DNA of 64,000 bases from Levilactobacillus tongjiangensis (GTDB taxonomy: Bacteria > Bacillota > Bacilli > Lactobacillales > Lactobacillaceae), in NCBI RefSeq assembly GCF_003946345.1, contig NZ_RHNY01000013.1, forward strand, positions 1-64,000. The letters are read 5' to 3'. Positions 43,404 through 52,488 of this stretch are shown piece after piece. A model generated the notes under the pieces. It did not search any database. It was not told the DNA's origin and saw only the letters and a program-made list of their open reading frames with translations. A program made the translations under genes and the position numbers. How positions within the stretch are numbered: the first letter of the stretch is position 1; every line of letters starts with the position of its first letter.

Positions 43404-44120
43404 TTAGTAAGGCTTACGGCCAAAATGAACTGCGGCCGCCCCCAAATTGAATTGCTGATAATGAACCTGACGGAGGCCAGCATCCCGAAACATCGTGGCC
43501 AGCTCAGTCACACTCACGAATTGGTGAGTCGACTGTTGTAGGTAGTTGTAGGCCTGGTAATGGTGCACCAGCTTACCCATCAGGGGCACGATATGACCAA
43601 AGTAGACCTGCCACCCCGTGTGAACAACTGGATTGGTTGGTTGTGAGGTCTCCAGGCAAACGACTTGTCCACCCGGCTTAACCACCCGTGCCATTTCACG
43701 TAAGACTTGGTTTGCATCCGGGACATTACGGAGGCCGAAGCCAATCGTCACTAGATTAAAACTATTATCTGGGTAAGGGAGGTGCATGGCATCCCCCTGG
43801 CGCAGCGTAATACGGTCGGTTAGTCCAGCCGCTTTAACCTTGGAGCGGGCTTCACGTAACATGACGCCACTAAAGTCGAGGCCAACTACGCGACCCGCCG
43901 GGCCAACGGCAGTTGCCAGCGCCAACGTCCAATCGCCAGTGCCGCAGCAGAGGTCGAGGGCGAAATCACCCGATTGAATGGTCGTTGCGTTCATCACGCG
44001 TTGCCGCCAAAGCCGGTGAGTACCAAGACTGATTAGATTATTCATCTGATCATACTGGGGGGCAATACCATCAAAAGTGGCTTGCACTTGGTCTTCAGGT
44101 GTTTGATTGGTCAGGGGCAT
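43404..44120 (-). CDS. menG: Demethylmenaquinone methyltransferase (MenG/UbiE)
   Basis: SAM-dependent C-methyltransferase that converts demethylmenaquinone to menaquinone. 238 residues. SAM motif I ALDLCCGTGDWTLALA, then the family strings PQYDQMNNLISLGTHRLWR and GFGLRNVPDANQVLREMARV. Start ATG 44120 with AGGAGGTC upstream. It is 24 bases after map on the same strand, so map-menG may be one transcript. Its presence suggests use of quinones, either imported or made. Confidence 0.92.
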   Translation of the reverse strand: MPLTNQTPEDQVQATFDGIAPQYDQMNNLISLGTHRLWRQRVMNATTIQSGDFALDLCCGTGDWTLALATAVGPAGRVVGLDFSGVMLREARSKVKAAGLTDRITLRQGDAMHLPYPDNSFNLVTIGFGLRNVPDANQVLREMARVVKPGGQVVCLETSQPTNPVVHTGWQVYFGHIVPLMGKLVHHYQAYNYLQQSTHQFVSVTELATMFRDAGLRQVHYQQFNLGAAAVHFGRKPY

Positions 44121-44144
44121 GCAAATGACCTCCTTTAGTCGGAA

Positions 44145-44939
44145 TTACAGCAGGTACTTAGCGTCAGTGTCGGGATCTTGCGATGTCAGAATCTTAGGAC
44201 CGTCGTCGGTAATTACCAGCGTGTGTTCGTACTGAGCGGACAGTGAGCCATCGGCCGTTGCGTAGTATTCCCACGACTTGTCAGGGACTTCTTTAGAAAT
44301 GATTTCCCAGGTGCCCAAGTTGATCATAGGTTCGATGGTAATCGTCATGCCAGCCCGCAAACGTAACCCACGGCCTGCTTCCCCATAGTTAGGAACATTT
44401 GGTTGTTCATGCATGGTTGGCTGAATCCCGTGGCCAATCAACTCACGGACGTCGCCCATGTGTTCTTGACCTTCCGTGTAAGCCTGAATGGCGTGACCAA
44501 TGTCACCGATACGGTTACCGACAACGGCTTGGTCAATCCCCAAGTAGAGGGCTTTCTTCGTAACATCCATCAAGTGTTGGGCTTCGTCACTGATTTTACC
44601 CACGGCGTAGGTCCAGCAAGAGTCACTTTCAAAGCCATCCAAGTTGACAGTCATGTCGACGGCCACAATGTCGCCTTCCTTGAGTAAGAGTTCCTTGCGA
44701 GGGATGGCGTGGGCGACTTCATCGTTAACACTGACACAGGTGGCGTACTTGTAGCCTTCAAACCCTTTTTCTGAAGGGGTGGCACCGTGTTCAGCGATGT
44801 ATTTGTTAGCAAAACGTTCAATTTCCCAGGTAGAGATACCTGGTTTGATGATGTCCCGTAAGCCCTTGTGGACACCAGCTAAAACGGCACCAGATTCGGC
44901 CATTTTCTTAATTTCACGATCAGATTTAATGGTTATCAA
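44145..44939 (-). CDS. map: Methionine aminopeptidase, type I
   Basis: Removes N-terminal Met from nascent proteins. 264 residues with the five metal ligands: Asp in VAVDMTVN, Asp in ESDSCWTY, His in IGHGIQPTMHE, Glu in TIEPMIN and Glu near the C-terminus in YEHTLVIT. GGAGGT precedes the start. Confidence 0.96.
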   Translation of the reverse strand: MITIKSDREIKKMAESGAVLAGVHKGLRDIIKPGISTWEIERFANKYIAEHGATPSEKGFEGYKYATCVSVNDEVAHAIPRKELLLKEGDIVAVDMTVNLDGFESDSCWTYAVGKISDEAQHLMDVTKKALYLGIDQAVVGNRIGDIGHAIQAYTEGQEHMGDVRELIGHGIQPTMHEQPNVPNYGEAGRGLRLRAGMTITIEPMINLGTWEIISKEVPDKSWEYYATADGSLSAQYEHTLVITDDGPKILTSQDPDTDAKYLL

Positions 44940-45063
44940 CGTGTTACCTCCTAAAAATTATGTTCACTTCTAATGTACACCTAATCAGTCATTTAGGCGA
45001 CTCAGCCGAATAAGTTCTATACGGCAGGAACGACCGAACGAGACTTTCTCGTTCGGCCGCTGA

Positions 45064-45240
45064 TTAGTCTGCTTTGAGCTGATTGATCTTACCGTCGTTG
45101 ACCTGAGTCAAGATTCGCTTGGCCTCGGTGATCCGTGCATCGCATAAGAAGTGCATGGAGTTATCTTTTTCATCCTCGGCGCGTTTCATTTGTTCCGTGA
45201 GAAAGTCAATTTCATCTTTTAAATAAGTCACTAAGTCCAT
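45064..45240 (-). CDS. Small coiled-coil protein of unknown function
   Basis: 58 residues beginning MDLVTYLKDEIDFLTEQMKR, with heptad-like spacing and a basic C-terminal part. GAGGGCGG lies upstream of ATG 45240. A hairpin CCGAACGAGA/TCTCGTTCGG lies between it and map at 45032-45054. Not recognised. Confidence 0.65.
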   Translation of the reverse strand: MDLVTYLKDEIDFLTEQMKRAEDEKDNSMHFLCDARITEAKRILTQVNDGKINQLKAD

Positions 45241-45437
45241 GGTCCGCCCTCAATTCTTTGCGTAGTCCGCAATAACTGGTCATAAATGCCCAGCCACATA
45301 ATAATTTCATTGTACCAAAGTTTGCACCATAAGTAACTTGATTGAACAGGGACCAATCGGTTTACAGTCCTCGGTAAAAGGACTACGATAGAAACCAGTT
45401 GATAATGTTTCTAAAGTAGCATGAGGGAGTGAGTGTC

Positions 45438-46847
45438 TTGGATTCAGAGGCAATTGATTTACAGGGGCGGCCATATAGTCATCTGGCCTTTATTTGGACG
45501 CTATTGGCGGGGACCTTTACCATGTCGATCAGCCAGTCGTCGCTGTCGACGGCGTACCCAACATTGATGCGGTACTTTAACGTACCAGCATCAACAGTTC
45601 AATGGCTGACGACGGGGTTTATGTTGGTGATGGTTGTGATGATGCCGGTCAGTCCGTGGTTGTTAAATAATATCCGGTTTCCAGTGCTCTTTGTGACCGT
45701 GCTGGCGTTATTTGACGTTGGGACTTTTATTATCTACTTAGCCACCAGCTTTCCGTTGATGATGCTGGGGCGGGTCATGGAAGCCATGGCGGTCGGTATC
45801 ATGTTTCCGTCCTACCAGACGGTGATGTTGCGAATCACCCCGGAAGCACAGCGGGGGAGCGTCATGGGATTTGCTGGCCTGGTCATGGGCTCGGCATTAG
45901 CGGTTGGCCCGATTATTTCTGGAATTGTTTTGAAATATACCAGCTGGCAGGGCCTCTTTGTTGTCTTTATGCTGATTATCACGATTGTGTTCTTGATTGC
46001 CATCAAAACTATCAAGGACGTCATGCCTCAGCATAAGGCTCACCTGGACTACTGGTCCGTCATCAGTAGTGTTGGTTTTATTGGAATCCTGTACGTTGTT
46101 AACCAAATTGGCAAGGCGGCAGTCAATTGGACTGTTATGGGCGGCCTGCTGGTAATCAGTCTTTTGGCAGTAGCCTACTTTGTTTTTCGCCAATTTCACG
46201 TGGCCACGCCCTTACTGGATCTGCGGGTCCTAAAGACAGTTAACTTTGATTTGGCTGTCCTATTGACAGGAACTTCCTATATCGCTTTAATCGTGGTTAC
46301 GATTGTCTTTCCATTATATTATCAAGAAGTCCTGGGGATTTCGCCATTTGCTTCGGGGATGGCCTTAGTTCCTGGGGCCGTGGTCCTAAGCCTGTTGAAC
46401 CCGTTGACAGGGAAGTTGGCTGACCGCATTGGATTTAAGGCCACCATGCTGACTGGGATGTCGATGATTGTCCTGGGCTGGTTATGGTTGGCCGTGGTTG
46501 GTGGCAAGCAGTCACTGATTGCGATGATTTTGATTGCTGCCCTGATTGAAGGGGGTAACGCGTTTGTGATGATGCCGGCCGTGACTTTGGGGGCTAATTC
46601 CTTGCCGGACCAGTTGATTTCTCATGGGACCGCGGTAATTACCACGGTTCGCCAAATTCTGGGATCGACGGGGGTTGCCGTGGCAACCCTTATTTTAGCC
46701 ACCGTGACGGCAGGACAGTTGAAGGTGACTTCAGCGGCTACCGCTAACCTAGCCGGGTACCATGCGGTTTTCTGGACATTTTTAGGGGTTGCGGTTGTTG
46801 GCTGGATTTTCGCTGCTATGCTTCGTGACGGTCGGAAACAGGCGTGA
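45438..46847 (+). CDS. MFS multidrug efflux transporter (DHA2 family, EmrB/QacA type)
   Basis: Proton-driven exporter with 14 predicted spans and about 469 residues. Motif C-like GFAGLVMGSALAVGPIISGI and the motif A region GKLADRIGFKATML are clear. Start TTG 45438 with GAGGGAG about eight bases upstream; the in-frame GTG at 45429 is too close. Substrate unknown. Confidence 0.9.
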   Translation: MDSEAIDLQGRPYSHLAFIWTLLAGTFTMSISQSSLSTAYPTLMRYFNVPASTVQWLTTGFMLVMVVMMPVSPWLLNNIRFPVLFVTVLALFDVGTFIIYLATSFPLMMLGRVMEAMAVGIMFPSYQTVMLRITPEAQRGSVMGFAGLVMGSALAVGPIISGIVLKYTSWQGLFVVFMLIITIVFLIAIKTIKDVMPQHKAHLDYWSVISSVGFIGILYVVNQIGKAAVNWTVMGGLLVISLLAVAYFVFRQFHVATPLLDLRVLKTVNFDLAVLLTGTSYIALIVVTIVFPLYYQEVLGISPFASGMALVPGAVVLSLLNPLTGKLADRIGFKATMLTGMSMIVLGWLWLAVVGGKQSLIAMILIAALIEGGNAFVMMPAVTLGANSLPDQLISHGTAVITTVRQILGSTGVAVATLILATVTAGQLKVTSAATANLAGYHAVFWTFLGVAVVGWIFAAMLRDGRKQA

Positions 46848-46862
46848 CTTATTGCTGCCTGC

Positions 46863-47044
46863 CGCCGCTAGTGGTCAGGCAACTCCGCCTGTGGGACCGT
46901 CTAAAGCCTGTGAAGCGGTCTTTAGACTCGACTTTAAGCCTCAAGAACCGTGAGTCTTAAGGGTCGTCCTAGTCCTGTAAGACCCAGAAAACCACTCGGG
47001 CTAACAGGACCTTCACGGGCTCCGTACCTGACCACTAGCGGCTC
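46863..47044 (+). repeat. R1 repeat, copy 10
   Basis: Outer arms CCGCTAGTGGTCAGGCA and TACCTGACCACTAGCGG. Hairpin 1 GTCTAAAG/CTTTAGAC with loop CCTGTGAAGCGGT. Hairpin 3 TCCTGTAAG.../...CTAACAGGA. Lies just after the MFS gene. Confidence 0.86.
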
Positions 47045-47080
47045 AGATAGTCGTCACAGTCTGTTTGTTAGATGGACCGT

Positions 47081-47156
47081 TTGATGATTGTCGATGGTGT
47101 TATATAATACTGAAAATAAAAATGACTGTTGCGCGATTGCAACAGTCATTTTTTAT
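47081..47156 (+). other. Promoter-like sequence directly followed by an intrinsic terminator
   Basis: TTGATG at 47081 and TATAAT at 47103 (16-base spacing) are followed at 47119-47154 by a terminator with arms AAAATGACTGTTGC and GCAACAGTCATTTT and a T6 run. It could be the MFS terminator with chance promoter-like bases, or a unit giving a very short RNA. Confidence 0.4.
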
Positions 47157-47164
47157 ACTTAAAT

Positions 47165-47560
47165 TTGTAAGACTAGAGGTTGAAAGTTCCAAAACCATTA
47201 TCAAACCAAGAATAGTAAGGCATTATAGACGTGAAATTAGTCTCACCCAGCCACCTGCGGCTGTCAGAGATTCCGCTTGCTGTGGGGAACGCCTACGGCC
47301 TGAAAAGCGGTCCTTCGGCTCGGTTTGAAGCCTGGAAAAACCACCAGTCTCCAAACCCGTCCCACGCTGTAAGCCGAAAATCGGCTAACACCGTCGACAC
47401 AGCAGGCTCCACCTCTGACCGCTTCCGGTTAAACGGTTTCTTGGAATCTAAGCCAGCTTGAATGTCTGACTAAACACCAATACCCAATCCTTGCTGTATC
47501 AGGAATAGTGAGTGTCTCAGTGCTTTCAGCCTTTAGTTGTAAGCCTAATGTTGAAAGCTT
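47165..47560 (+). repeat. R3 repeat, copy b (contains R1 copy 11)
   Basis: Inverted counterpart of 42900-43350, about 4 kb away. Collinear blocks are GCATTATAGACGTGAAATTA, CTGTCAGAGATTCC, then R1 copy 11 interior, GGTTAAACGGTTTCTTGG, ATGTCTGACTAAAC and CCAATCCTTGC. Copy a lacks the R1 interior at this point. No coding gene. Confidence 0.75.
47252..47428 (+). repeat. R1 repeat, copy 11
   Basis: Outer arms CTGTCAGAGATTCCGC / region GGCTCCACCTCTGACCG. Hairpin 3 TGTAAGCCGA/TCGGCTAACA. The outer left arm is shared with R3 copy a, so either R1 inserted into R3 or copy a lost the R1 interior. Confidence 0.85.
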
Positions 47561-47703
47561 TGTATGTTAGTTAGGCTTGTTGTGACAACGATAGAGGTCT
47601 GAAAATTAAGAAACCACCCATTTTGAGCAAAAGTTGCTGCAATTAACCTGTTCGGGGTGTCGTACGTATGCTCTTCAGCGGCAATTATGCTAATGCAATC
47701 GTA

Positions 47704-47886
47704 GCCGGAGGTGGTCAGGGATGGCGCCCGCTGTGAAAGTGCTGTTAGCTGGCGTTTTCTCAGCCAGTTTACAGCACGGGCGACTTTGGAGACACGTGTT
47801 CTTCGTGGCTTCAAATCGAGCGAGAAGACGGGTGGTTTTCCAGTCTGAAGCGTCCCCACAGCGGGCAGAATCCCTGACCACCGGAG
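47704..47886 (-). repeat. R1 repeat, copy 12 (inverted)
   Basis: Outer arms GGAGGTGGTCAGGGAT and ATCCCTGACCACC-like (AATCCCTGACCACCGG). Hairpin 3 GTGCTGTTAGCTGGC/GCCAGTTTACAGCAC. Next to the SDR gene 3' end. No gene is supported in 46848-47950. Confidence 0.87.
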
Positions 47887-47950
47887 TGCGATCAATTTAG
47901 ACTAATTTAGGAATACCAGTGATCAAGTGTAGCCAAAGAAGGCCAGGTTA

Positions 47951-48769
47951 CTAGTGCGTTTCAGCAAAACCACGGCGGCCACCTGGCTTGGGAATCTGGT
48001 TTTGCATCATGACGCTGAAACCACCATCAATGGCGATACCAGCAGCGTTAATGTAGCTGGACCGGTCACTGGCCAGGAAGAGAATGGCGTTGGCGATGTC
48101 TTCGGTCGTTCCAATTCGCTTGCTGGCGGTCAACTCCTTGCGGCCATTTTCGACGGCGGGGTCGGCATAGAAGGCTGCCGACATGGGAGTCTTGACCAGG
48201 CAAGGTTCCAGCACGTTACTCCGAATGCCAAACATGCCCCATTCAGCGGCCACCTGTTTGGATAACATGTTCACGCCCGCCTTGCTGGTACTGTAGGCAC
48301 CACTATAAGTTTCGGGGATGTCACTGGCCACCGTTGAGATGTGGACGAAGGTCCCGTGTTTTTGCGCGATCATCAGCTTACCAAATTCGTGGGTTACCAG
48401 GTAGTAGCCGTTAAGGTTAACGTCGAGTACTTGCTTCCACGTTTGATAATCTAAATCTTCTAATGGATCGAATTTCAGAATGCCTGCCGTGTTGATCACA
48501 ACATCTACGCGGCCAAACGTATCCTTCACTTGATCCACAGCACGTTGCACACTGGCTTCTTTCGTAACATCACAATTGACCGCTAGACCGGCGACGTGGT
48601 ACGTGTTAATCAGGTCAGTCACGAGGGCGGCCGTTTTTTCCTGGTCCATATCGAGTGCAACGACCGTGGCTTTTTGCTCAGCCAAAGCCTCACAAATTTT
48701 GGTGCCCATACCACCAACGGCACCAGTAACGACACAAACTTTGTCTGCTAATCCTAACCATTCTGACAT
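47951..48769 (-). CDS. Short-chain dehydrogenase/reductase
   Basis: NAD(P)-dependent oxidoreductase of 272 residues: cofactor motif VVTGAVGGMGTKI (TGxxxGxG), NTAG, catalytic Ser in HISTVAS and YSTSK (YxxxK). Asp of ALDMDQEK after beta-2 favours NAD. It lies 28 bases after the shikimate dehydrogenase gene and is probably co-transcribed, which suggests a hydroxy-ring acid or related alcohol as substrate. Confidence 0.87.
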   Translation of the reverse strand: MSEWLGLADKVCVVTGAVGGMGTKICEALAEQKATVVALDMDQEKTAALVTDLINTYHVAGLAVNCDVTKEASVQRAVDQVKDTFGRVDVVINTAGILKFDPLEDLDYQTWKQVLDVNLNGYYLVTHEFGKLMIAQKHGTFVHISTVASDIPETYSGAYSTSKAGVNMLSKQVAAEWGMFGIRSNVLEPCLVKTPMSAAFYADPAVENGRKELTASKRIGTTEDIANAILFLASDRSSYINAAGIAIDGGFSVMMQNQIPKPGGRRGFAETH

Positions 48770-48797
48770 GTTAAATTCCTCCTATAAGCTTAATTTC

Positions 48798-49637
48798 TTA
48801 ATTCTGGGGCATCTTCTGACCAGTCCAGAGTTTGAATGCCGCGGCACCTTGGTTGTATAGCATACCTTGCCCGTTCAAAACGTGAGCGACACCAGCTTGT
48901 TGCGCAACTCGCATGAGCTTCGTGACGCTGGGGGCGTAGACGGTATCGAAGACTGTCATGTTGGTGTGAAACCAGTTAGGTTCATCGACTAGGGAGCGGT
49001 CGACCAGTTGGCCCATGCCCAGATCCGTGGCGTCCGCGTACACGTCACTAGTCTGCAGGGCTTTATGAAATTGTTCCCGGTCTTCCAATGGGTAAAAACT
49101 TGCCCGGCAGTCGGTTTGATCGTTGATGATCTGGACGATGTGTTTGGCGTTTTTGACCGAAGCATCGTTGATATTAAAGACGTTCAGGGTCTTGAGGCCG
49201 GCGAGGGCGGACTGGATGGCGATGGGGGTGCCCGCGCCTCCAACTCCGGCCAACGTCATGGTTTGGTTCCGCAAGCCGACGCCGTTGTCCTGGAGGGCGG
49301 CCACAAAGCCAGTACCATCGGTCGTATAGCCGGTCAGCTCACCATTATGGTTCACGACAGTATTGACCGCGCCAACTAGCTGGGCCGTCTGGTCGAGGTG
49401 GTCCAGCAAAGGAATGATGGCTTGTTTAAACGGCATGGAAATACTAGCGCCTAGCATATTAAACGCACGAATTGCGTTGACGGCGTCCTTTAGCTGAGTA
49501 GGTGCAACGTCAAAGGCCAAAAATCTAGCATTGATATTAGCTTTGGCGAAGGCGGCGTTGTGCATGGTGGGTGACTGTGAGTGGCCAGCAGGGTGAGCAA
49601 TTAAGCCAACTAGCCGCGTATGTCCATCAATTTCCAT
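48798..49637 (-). CDS. aroE: Shikimate (quinate) dehydrogenase AroE family
   Basis: 279 residues. Substrate motif LIAHPAGHSQSPTMHNAAF, catalytic Lys in SMPFKQAII, the NAD(P) loop AGVGGAGTPIAIQ, and Asp of the TTDGTGF strand. It is transcribed away from a LysR gene and with an SDR, and no other shikimate pathway genes are present. This suggests a catabolic quinate/shikimate role over chorismate synthesis; inference. Confidence 0.9.
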   Translation of the reverse strand: MEIDGHTRLVGLIAHPAGHSQSPTMHNAAFAKANINARFLAFDVAPTQLKDAVNAIRAFNMLGASISMPFKQAIIPLLDHLDQTAQLVGAVNTVVNHNGELTGYTTDGTGFVAALQDNGVGLRNQTMTLAGVGGAGTPIAIQSALAGLKTLNVFNINDASVKNAKHIVQIINDQTDCRASFYPLEDREQFHKALQTSDVYADATDLGMGQLVDRSLVDEPNWFHTNMTVFDTVYAPSVTKLMRVAQQAGVAHVLNGQGMLYNQGAAAFKLWTGQKMPQN

Positions 49638-49740
49638 AAAATTACCTCCTATAGCTTATGTATGTAATTTTAAAAGATGCTGATTATTCCTATCACACTT
49701 AATGCTAGAAGGCTTGATTAGAAATTACCAATACTGATTG

Positions 49741-49780
49741 CTATTTCACCTATAGCGTGAGACTATAGATTGTGAAATAG
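49741..49780 (+). promoter_or_regulatory. LysR-type operator in the aroE/lysR divergent region
   Basis: Perfect 9-bp inverted repeat CTATTTCAC (49741-49749) and GTGAAATAG (49772-49780) enclosing two CTATAG copies (49750-49755 and 49763-49768). It lies just upstream of the LysR start and between the divergent genes. Confidence 0.7.
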
Positions 49781-49797
49781 AGAACAGAGGGATGCCA

Positions 49798-50685
49798 ATG
49801 AATCTAAATCAATTACGGTATTTTGCGTGTGTGGGACGGTTGCAAAGCTACACGCAGGCGGCCAATGAGTTGCACGTCAGCCAACCGAGCCTGACCAACG
49901 CTGTGCACCGGTTGGAAACGGAACTCAACCTGACACTCTTCACTCATCGGGGTCGGCACATTACGTTGACCGCTACCGGTCATGCGCTTTTACAGGTGGT
50001 ACAAACAACGCTGACCACACTCGACAATGGAGTGGCGGCCGTGATAGCGGCGGACTCGCAACAGCCGATTAAAATCCGGGTTGGCTGCATTCCCACTGTT
50101 ATTGGGACGTATTTACCGAAGATTTTACATGAATTTGAGCAAGCCCACACCCGCCAAATTACCTTTGAACTCCACAGTGTAACTACGGAGCGCGTGTTAC
50201 GGGGACTTGCAGCTAAAACATTGGATCTAGGGATTGCCGCCGTCGATGGTCGGCGACCGGGTGTCTTGTATCATCCGTTGTTGAAGCAACCCTTTATCGT
50301 GGTTGTAGCGCCCAACCATCCGTTGGCCCACCGACCACAATTGACGTTGACCGACTTGTTGCCTTACGAGGTGCTCACGTATACGCCGGATTTATTGATT
50401 GGGCAGAAGGTTCAGCGAACGCTGACACGGCAAGGGATAAGTGATCAATTGGATTTGAAGGCTGTTTATCCCGATGAGATTTCCATTGCGGGGATGGTGC
50501 AGTCGTCGACGGCGGTGGGGTTGGTAGCCGATACCCTCTATTTGGAGGCGTTTGACTTGGTGAAAGTTCCTGTGGCGGTTCCAGAAGACCTCCGGGTAAT
50601 CTACGCCATGTATCGAGCGGACAATCCCCAGCACGCGTATTTGGCCGAACTCTTTAAGTTATTTGGTCAGCAAAAAAGAAAATAA
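49798..50685 (+). CDS. LysR-type transcriptional regulator
   Basis: About 295 residues. N-terminal winged helix (LNQLRYFACVGRLQSYTQAA, LHVSQPSLTNAVHRLE) and a C-terminal effector-binding domain (IRVGCIPTVIGTYLPKILHE). The start ATG 49798 is seven bases after AGAGG; ATG 49792 is too close. Divergent from aroE-SDR, so it probably controls them in response to a ring acid or related compound. Confidence 0.9.
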   Translation: MNLNQLRYFACVGRLQSYTQAANELHVSQPSLTNAVHRLETELNLTLFTHRGRHITLTATGHALLQVVQTTLTTLDNGVAAVIAADSQQPIKIRVGCIPTVIGTYLPKILHEFEQAHTRQITFELHSVTTERVLRGLAAKTLDLGIAAVDGRRPGVLYHPLLKQPFIVVVAPNHPLAHRPQLTLTDLLPYEVLTYTPDLLIGQKVQRTLTRQGISDQLDLKAVYPDEISIAGMVQSSTAVGLVADTLYLEAFDLVKVPVAVPEDLRVIYAMYRADNPQHAYLAELFKLFGQQKRK

Positions 50686-50755
50686 AATGTTGCTTCCATC
50701 GAACGAGCAAGTACGCTAAAATAGCGGATAAGCTTAATCAGAAAGGGGCCTTCCT

Positions 50756-52474
50756 ATGCCAAACACAACCATGATCGATTCGCCTTCGTTTTACGCGAAC
50801 CCAGACCGCAACGTTGCCGTTTTAAACTACAATGCCCACTTTATTACAAGTATTTTTGACCTCGTAAATAGTGAGGAATTGATTGCGTTTGTTCGTTTAT
50901 TCTTGAACCAACAGCGCGATAAGGTCCCAGTCGATGCCGACCCCGTCACGACCTTTAACCTAGCGACGCCAGAAACTTATATGGACGTAGTCAAGGCCAT
51001 TTTGACGGACCAAGTGACCGCGTACCAGCCCTTCAAGACGGCCGAAATTTTGGCCAGCGTTGAGGACCTGTACACGTATTACCGGACGTACCTACGAATC
51101 TCACTAATGACGGCCCACGAGAATAACGTTGTCGCCAGTGAGTTCATGTCCATTGATCAAAATTTTAACGATTTAGTGATCCGGTTATACCGAGCCATTG
51201 AGGAAAAATTAAAGGGCCATGCGAACCACGTTTACCGTGAAGTCAACGCTGGGACTAACGGCACGTTGTTACTACGGGAAGTTGCGTGGCCATTGCCAAC
51301 TGGCTACGAGGCCCTTAAGGACATCCATTTTATTAGTCGGATGATGTTACAACCACCAATGATGCTCCATACGAAGAGTAATAAGCGCAAGGGCCTCTTC
51401 ACAGCGACGCAGACGAATCCCTTGGAAAACTTTAAGGGAACTGAACGTGACTGGTTGTGTTATCCAGCTAAGATTGGCGAGAGCCTGGCCTACATTTACT
51501 TCCACAGAGACTATTTGGCGTCGGGAATTGCCCTAGCTAATCTTTTTCAGATGGCAGACACTGAGGAAATCTCGGGGCAGCAGCCGGATCTCATCTTATT
51601 GTTTGGGACGCCGGGAGTGGTGAGTGACGATCATCCAGAAAACGGCCACTACTACTACGATCAAACGAATGGGTTTTACGTGGGGCAGATTCCTTACAAC
51701 GACCAGACAACTTACTTCGGTTACATGAAGAAAATGTGTCTGACACTGCACAACCTCCACATGATTGCTGAGCAGAAGTTACCAATTCACGGCTCGATGG
51801 TTCGCATCACTTTTGCCAACGGTCAAACGAAGACGGTGGTTTTCTTTGGGGATTCCGGTGCTGGGAAGTCTGAATCCATTGAAGCTTTGCAGGCGGTGGC
51901 CGATGATCAGATTGCTAATATTGAAACGATTTTTGATGACATGGGTAGCTTCACGTTAGAGGACGACCACTTGTACGCGCAGGGCACCGAAACCGGGGCC
52001 TTTGTCCGATTGGATGACTTGAGCAGTGAGGTAGCTTTCAACAACATGGACCGCGGAATCTATATGAATCCGGAACAAAAGAATGCACGAGTCATCATTC
52101 CAGCGAACACTTGGCCCCGGGTCGTGGCGCACCATGAAATCGATATGTGGGTCTACGCCAACAACTATGACGATGCAATTGGGGTTCATCGTTTTGAAGA
52201 TCAGGCTACGGCCAAGGCCACCTTTGTTGCCGGCAAACGTTGTGCTTTAGGAACGACTGATGAAGTGGGGATGAGTACCACCTTCTTTGCCAATCCGTTC
52301 GGACCCGTACAGGAGCAGGCGGCGACACAACCAATTATTGATGCCGTCTTCGACCGGTTATTTGCGGATGACGTTTACGTTGGTGAAATCTTCACGCATC
52401 TGGGTAGCGACAAGTCACAGGCTAATCTCAATGCTTCCGCCCATAAATTACTCCAAGAGTTGCTTAAGTTGTAG
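50756..52474 (+). CDS. PEP carboxykinase/HPr-kinase-like P-loop protein
   Basis: 572 residues. A clear P-loop VVFFGDSGAGKSESIEAL lies near residue 370 and resembles the PEPCK/HPr kinase superfamily more than AAA or ABC proteins. Downstream IFDDMGSFTLE could hold a metal-binding acid. The N-terminal 340 residues are helical, with no motif I know. Often labelled ATP-type PEP carboxykinase in lactobacilli, but canonical PEPCK motifs (GLSGTGKTT, and the RxD and kinase-2 regions) are not exact, so the reaction is uncertain. AAAGGGGCC precedes the start; monocistronic. Confidence 0.7.
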   Translation: MPNTTMIDSPSFYANPDRNVAVLNYNAHFITSIFDLVNSEELIAFVRLFLNQQRDKVPVDADPVTTFNLATPETYMDVVKAILTDQVTAYQPFKTAEILASVEDLYTYYRTYLRISLMTAHENNVVASEFMSIDQNFNDLVIRLYRAIEEKLKGHANHVYREVNAGTNGTLLLREVAWPLPTGYEALKDIHFISRMMLQPPMMLHTKSNKRKGLFTATQTNPLENFKGTERDWLCYPAKIGESLAYIYFHRDYLASGIALANLFQMADTEEISGQQPDLILLFGTPGVVSDDHPENGHYYYDQTNGFYVGQIPYNDQTTYFGYMKKMCLTLHNLHMIAEQKLPIHGSMVRITFANGQTKTVVFFGDSGAGKSESIEALQAVADDQIANIETIFDDMGSFTLEDDHLYAQGTETGAFVRLDDLSSEVAFNNMDRGIYMNPEQKNARVIIPANTWPRVVAHHEIDMWVYANNYDDAIGVHRFEDQATAKATFVAGKRCALGTTDEVGMSTTFFANPFGPVQEQAATQPIIDAVFDRLFADDVYVGEIFTHLGSDKSQANLNASAHKLLQELLKL

Positions 52475-52488
52475 AGCGTTTCCGCGCA

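Noticed and set aside
47165-47560. R3/R1 blocks as remnants of a full insertion sequence
   Set aside because: No transposase fragment could be read in any frame, and the termini do not look like a known IS.
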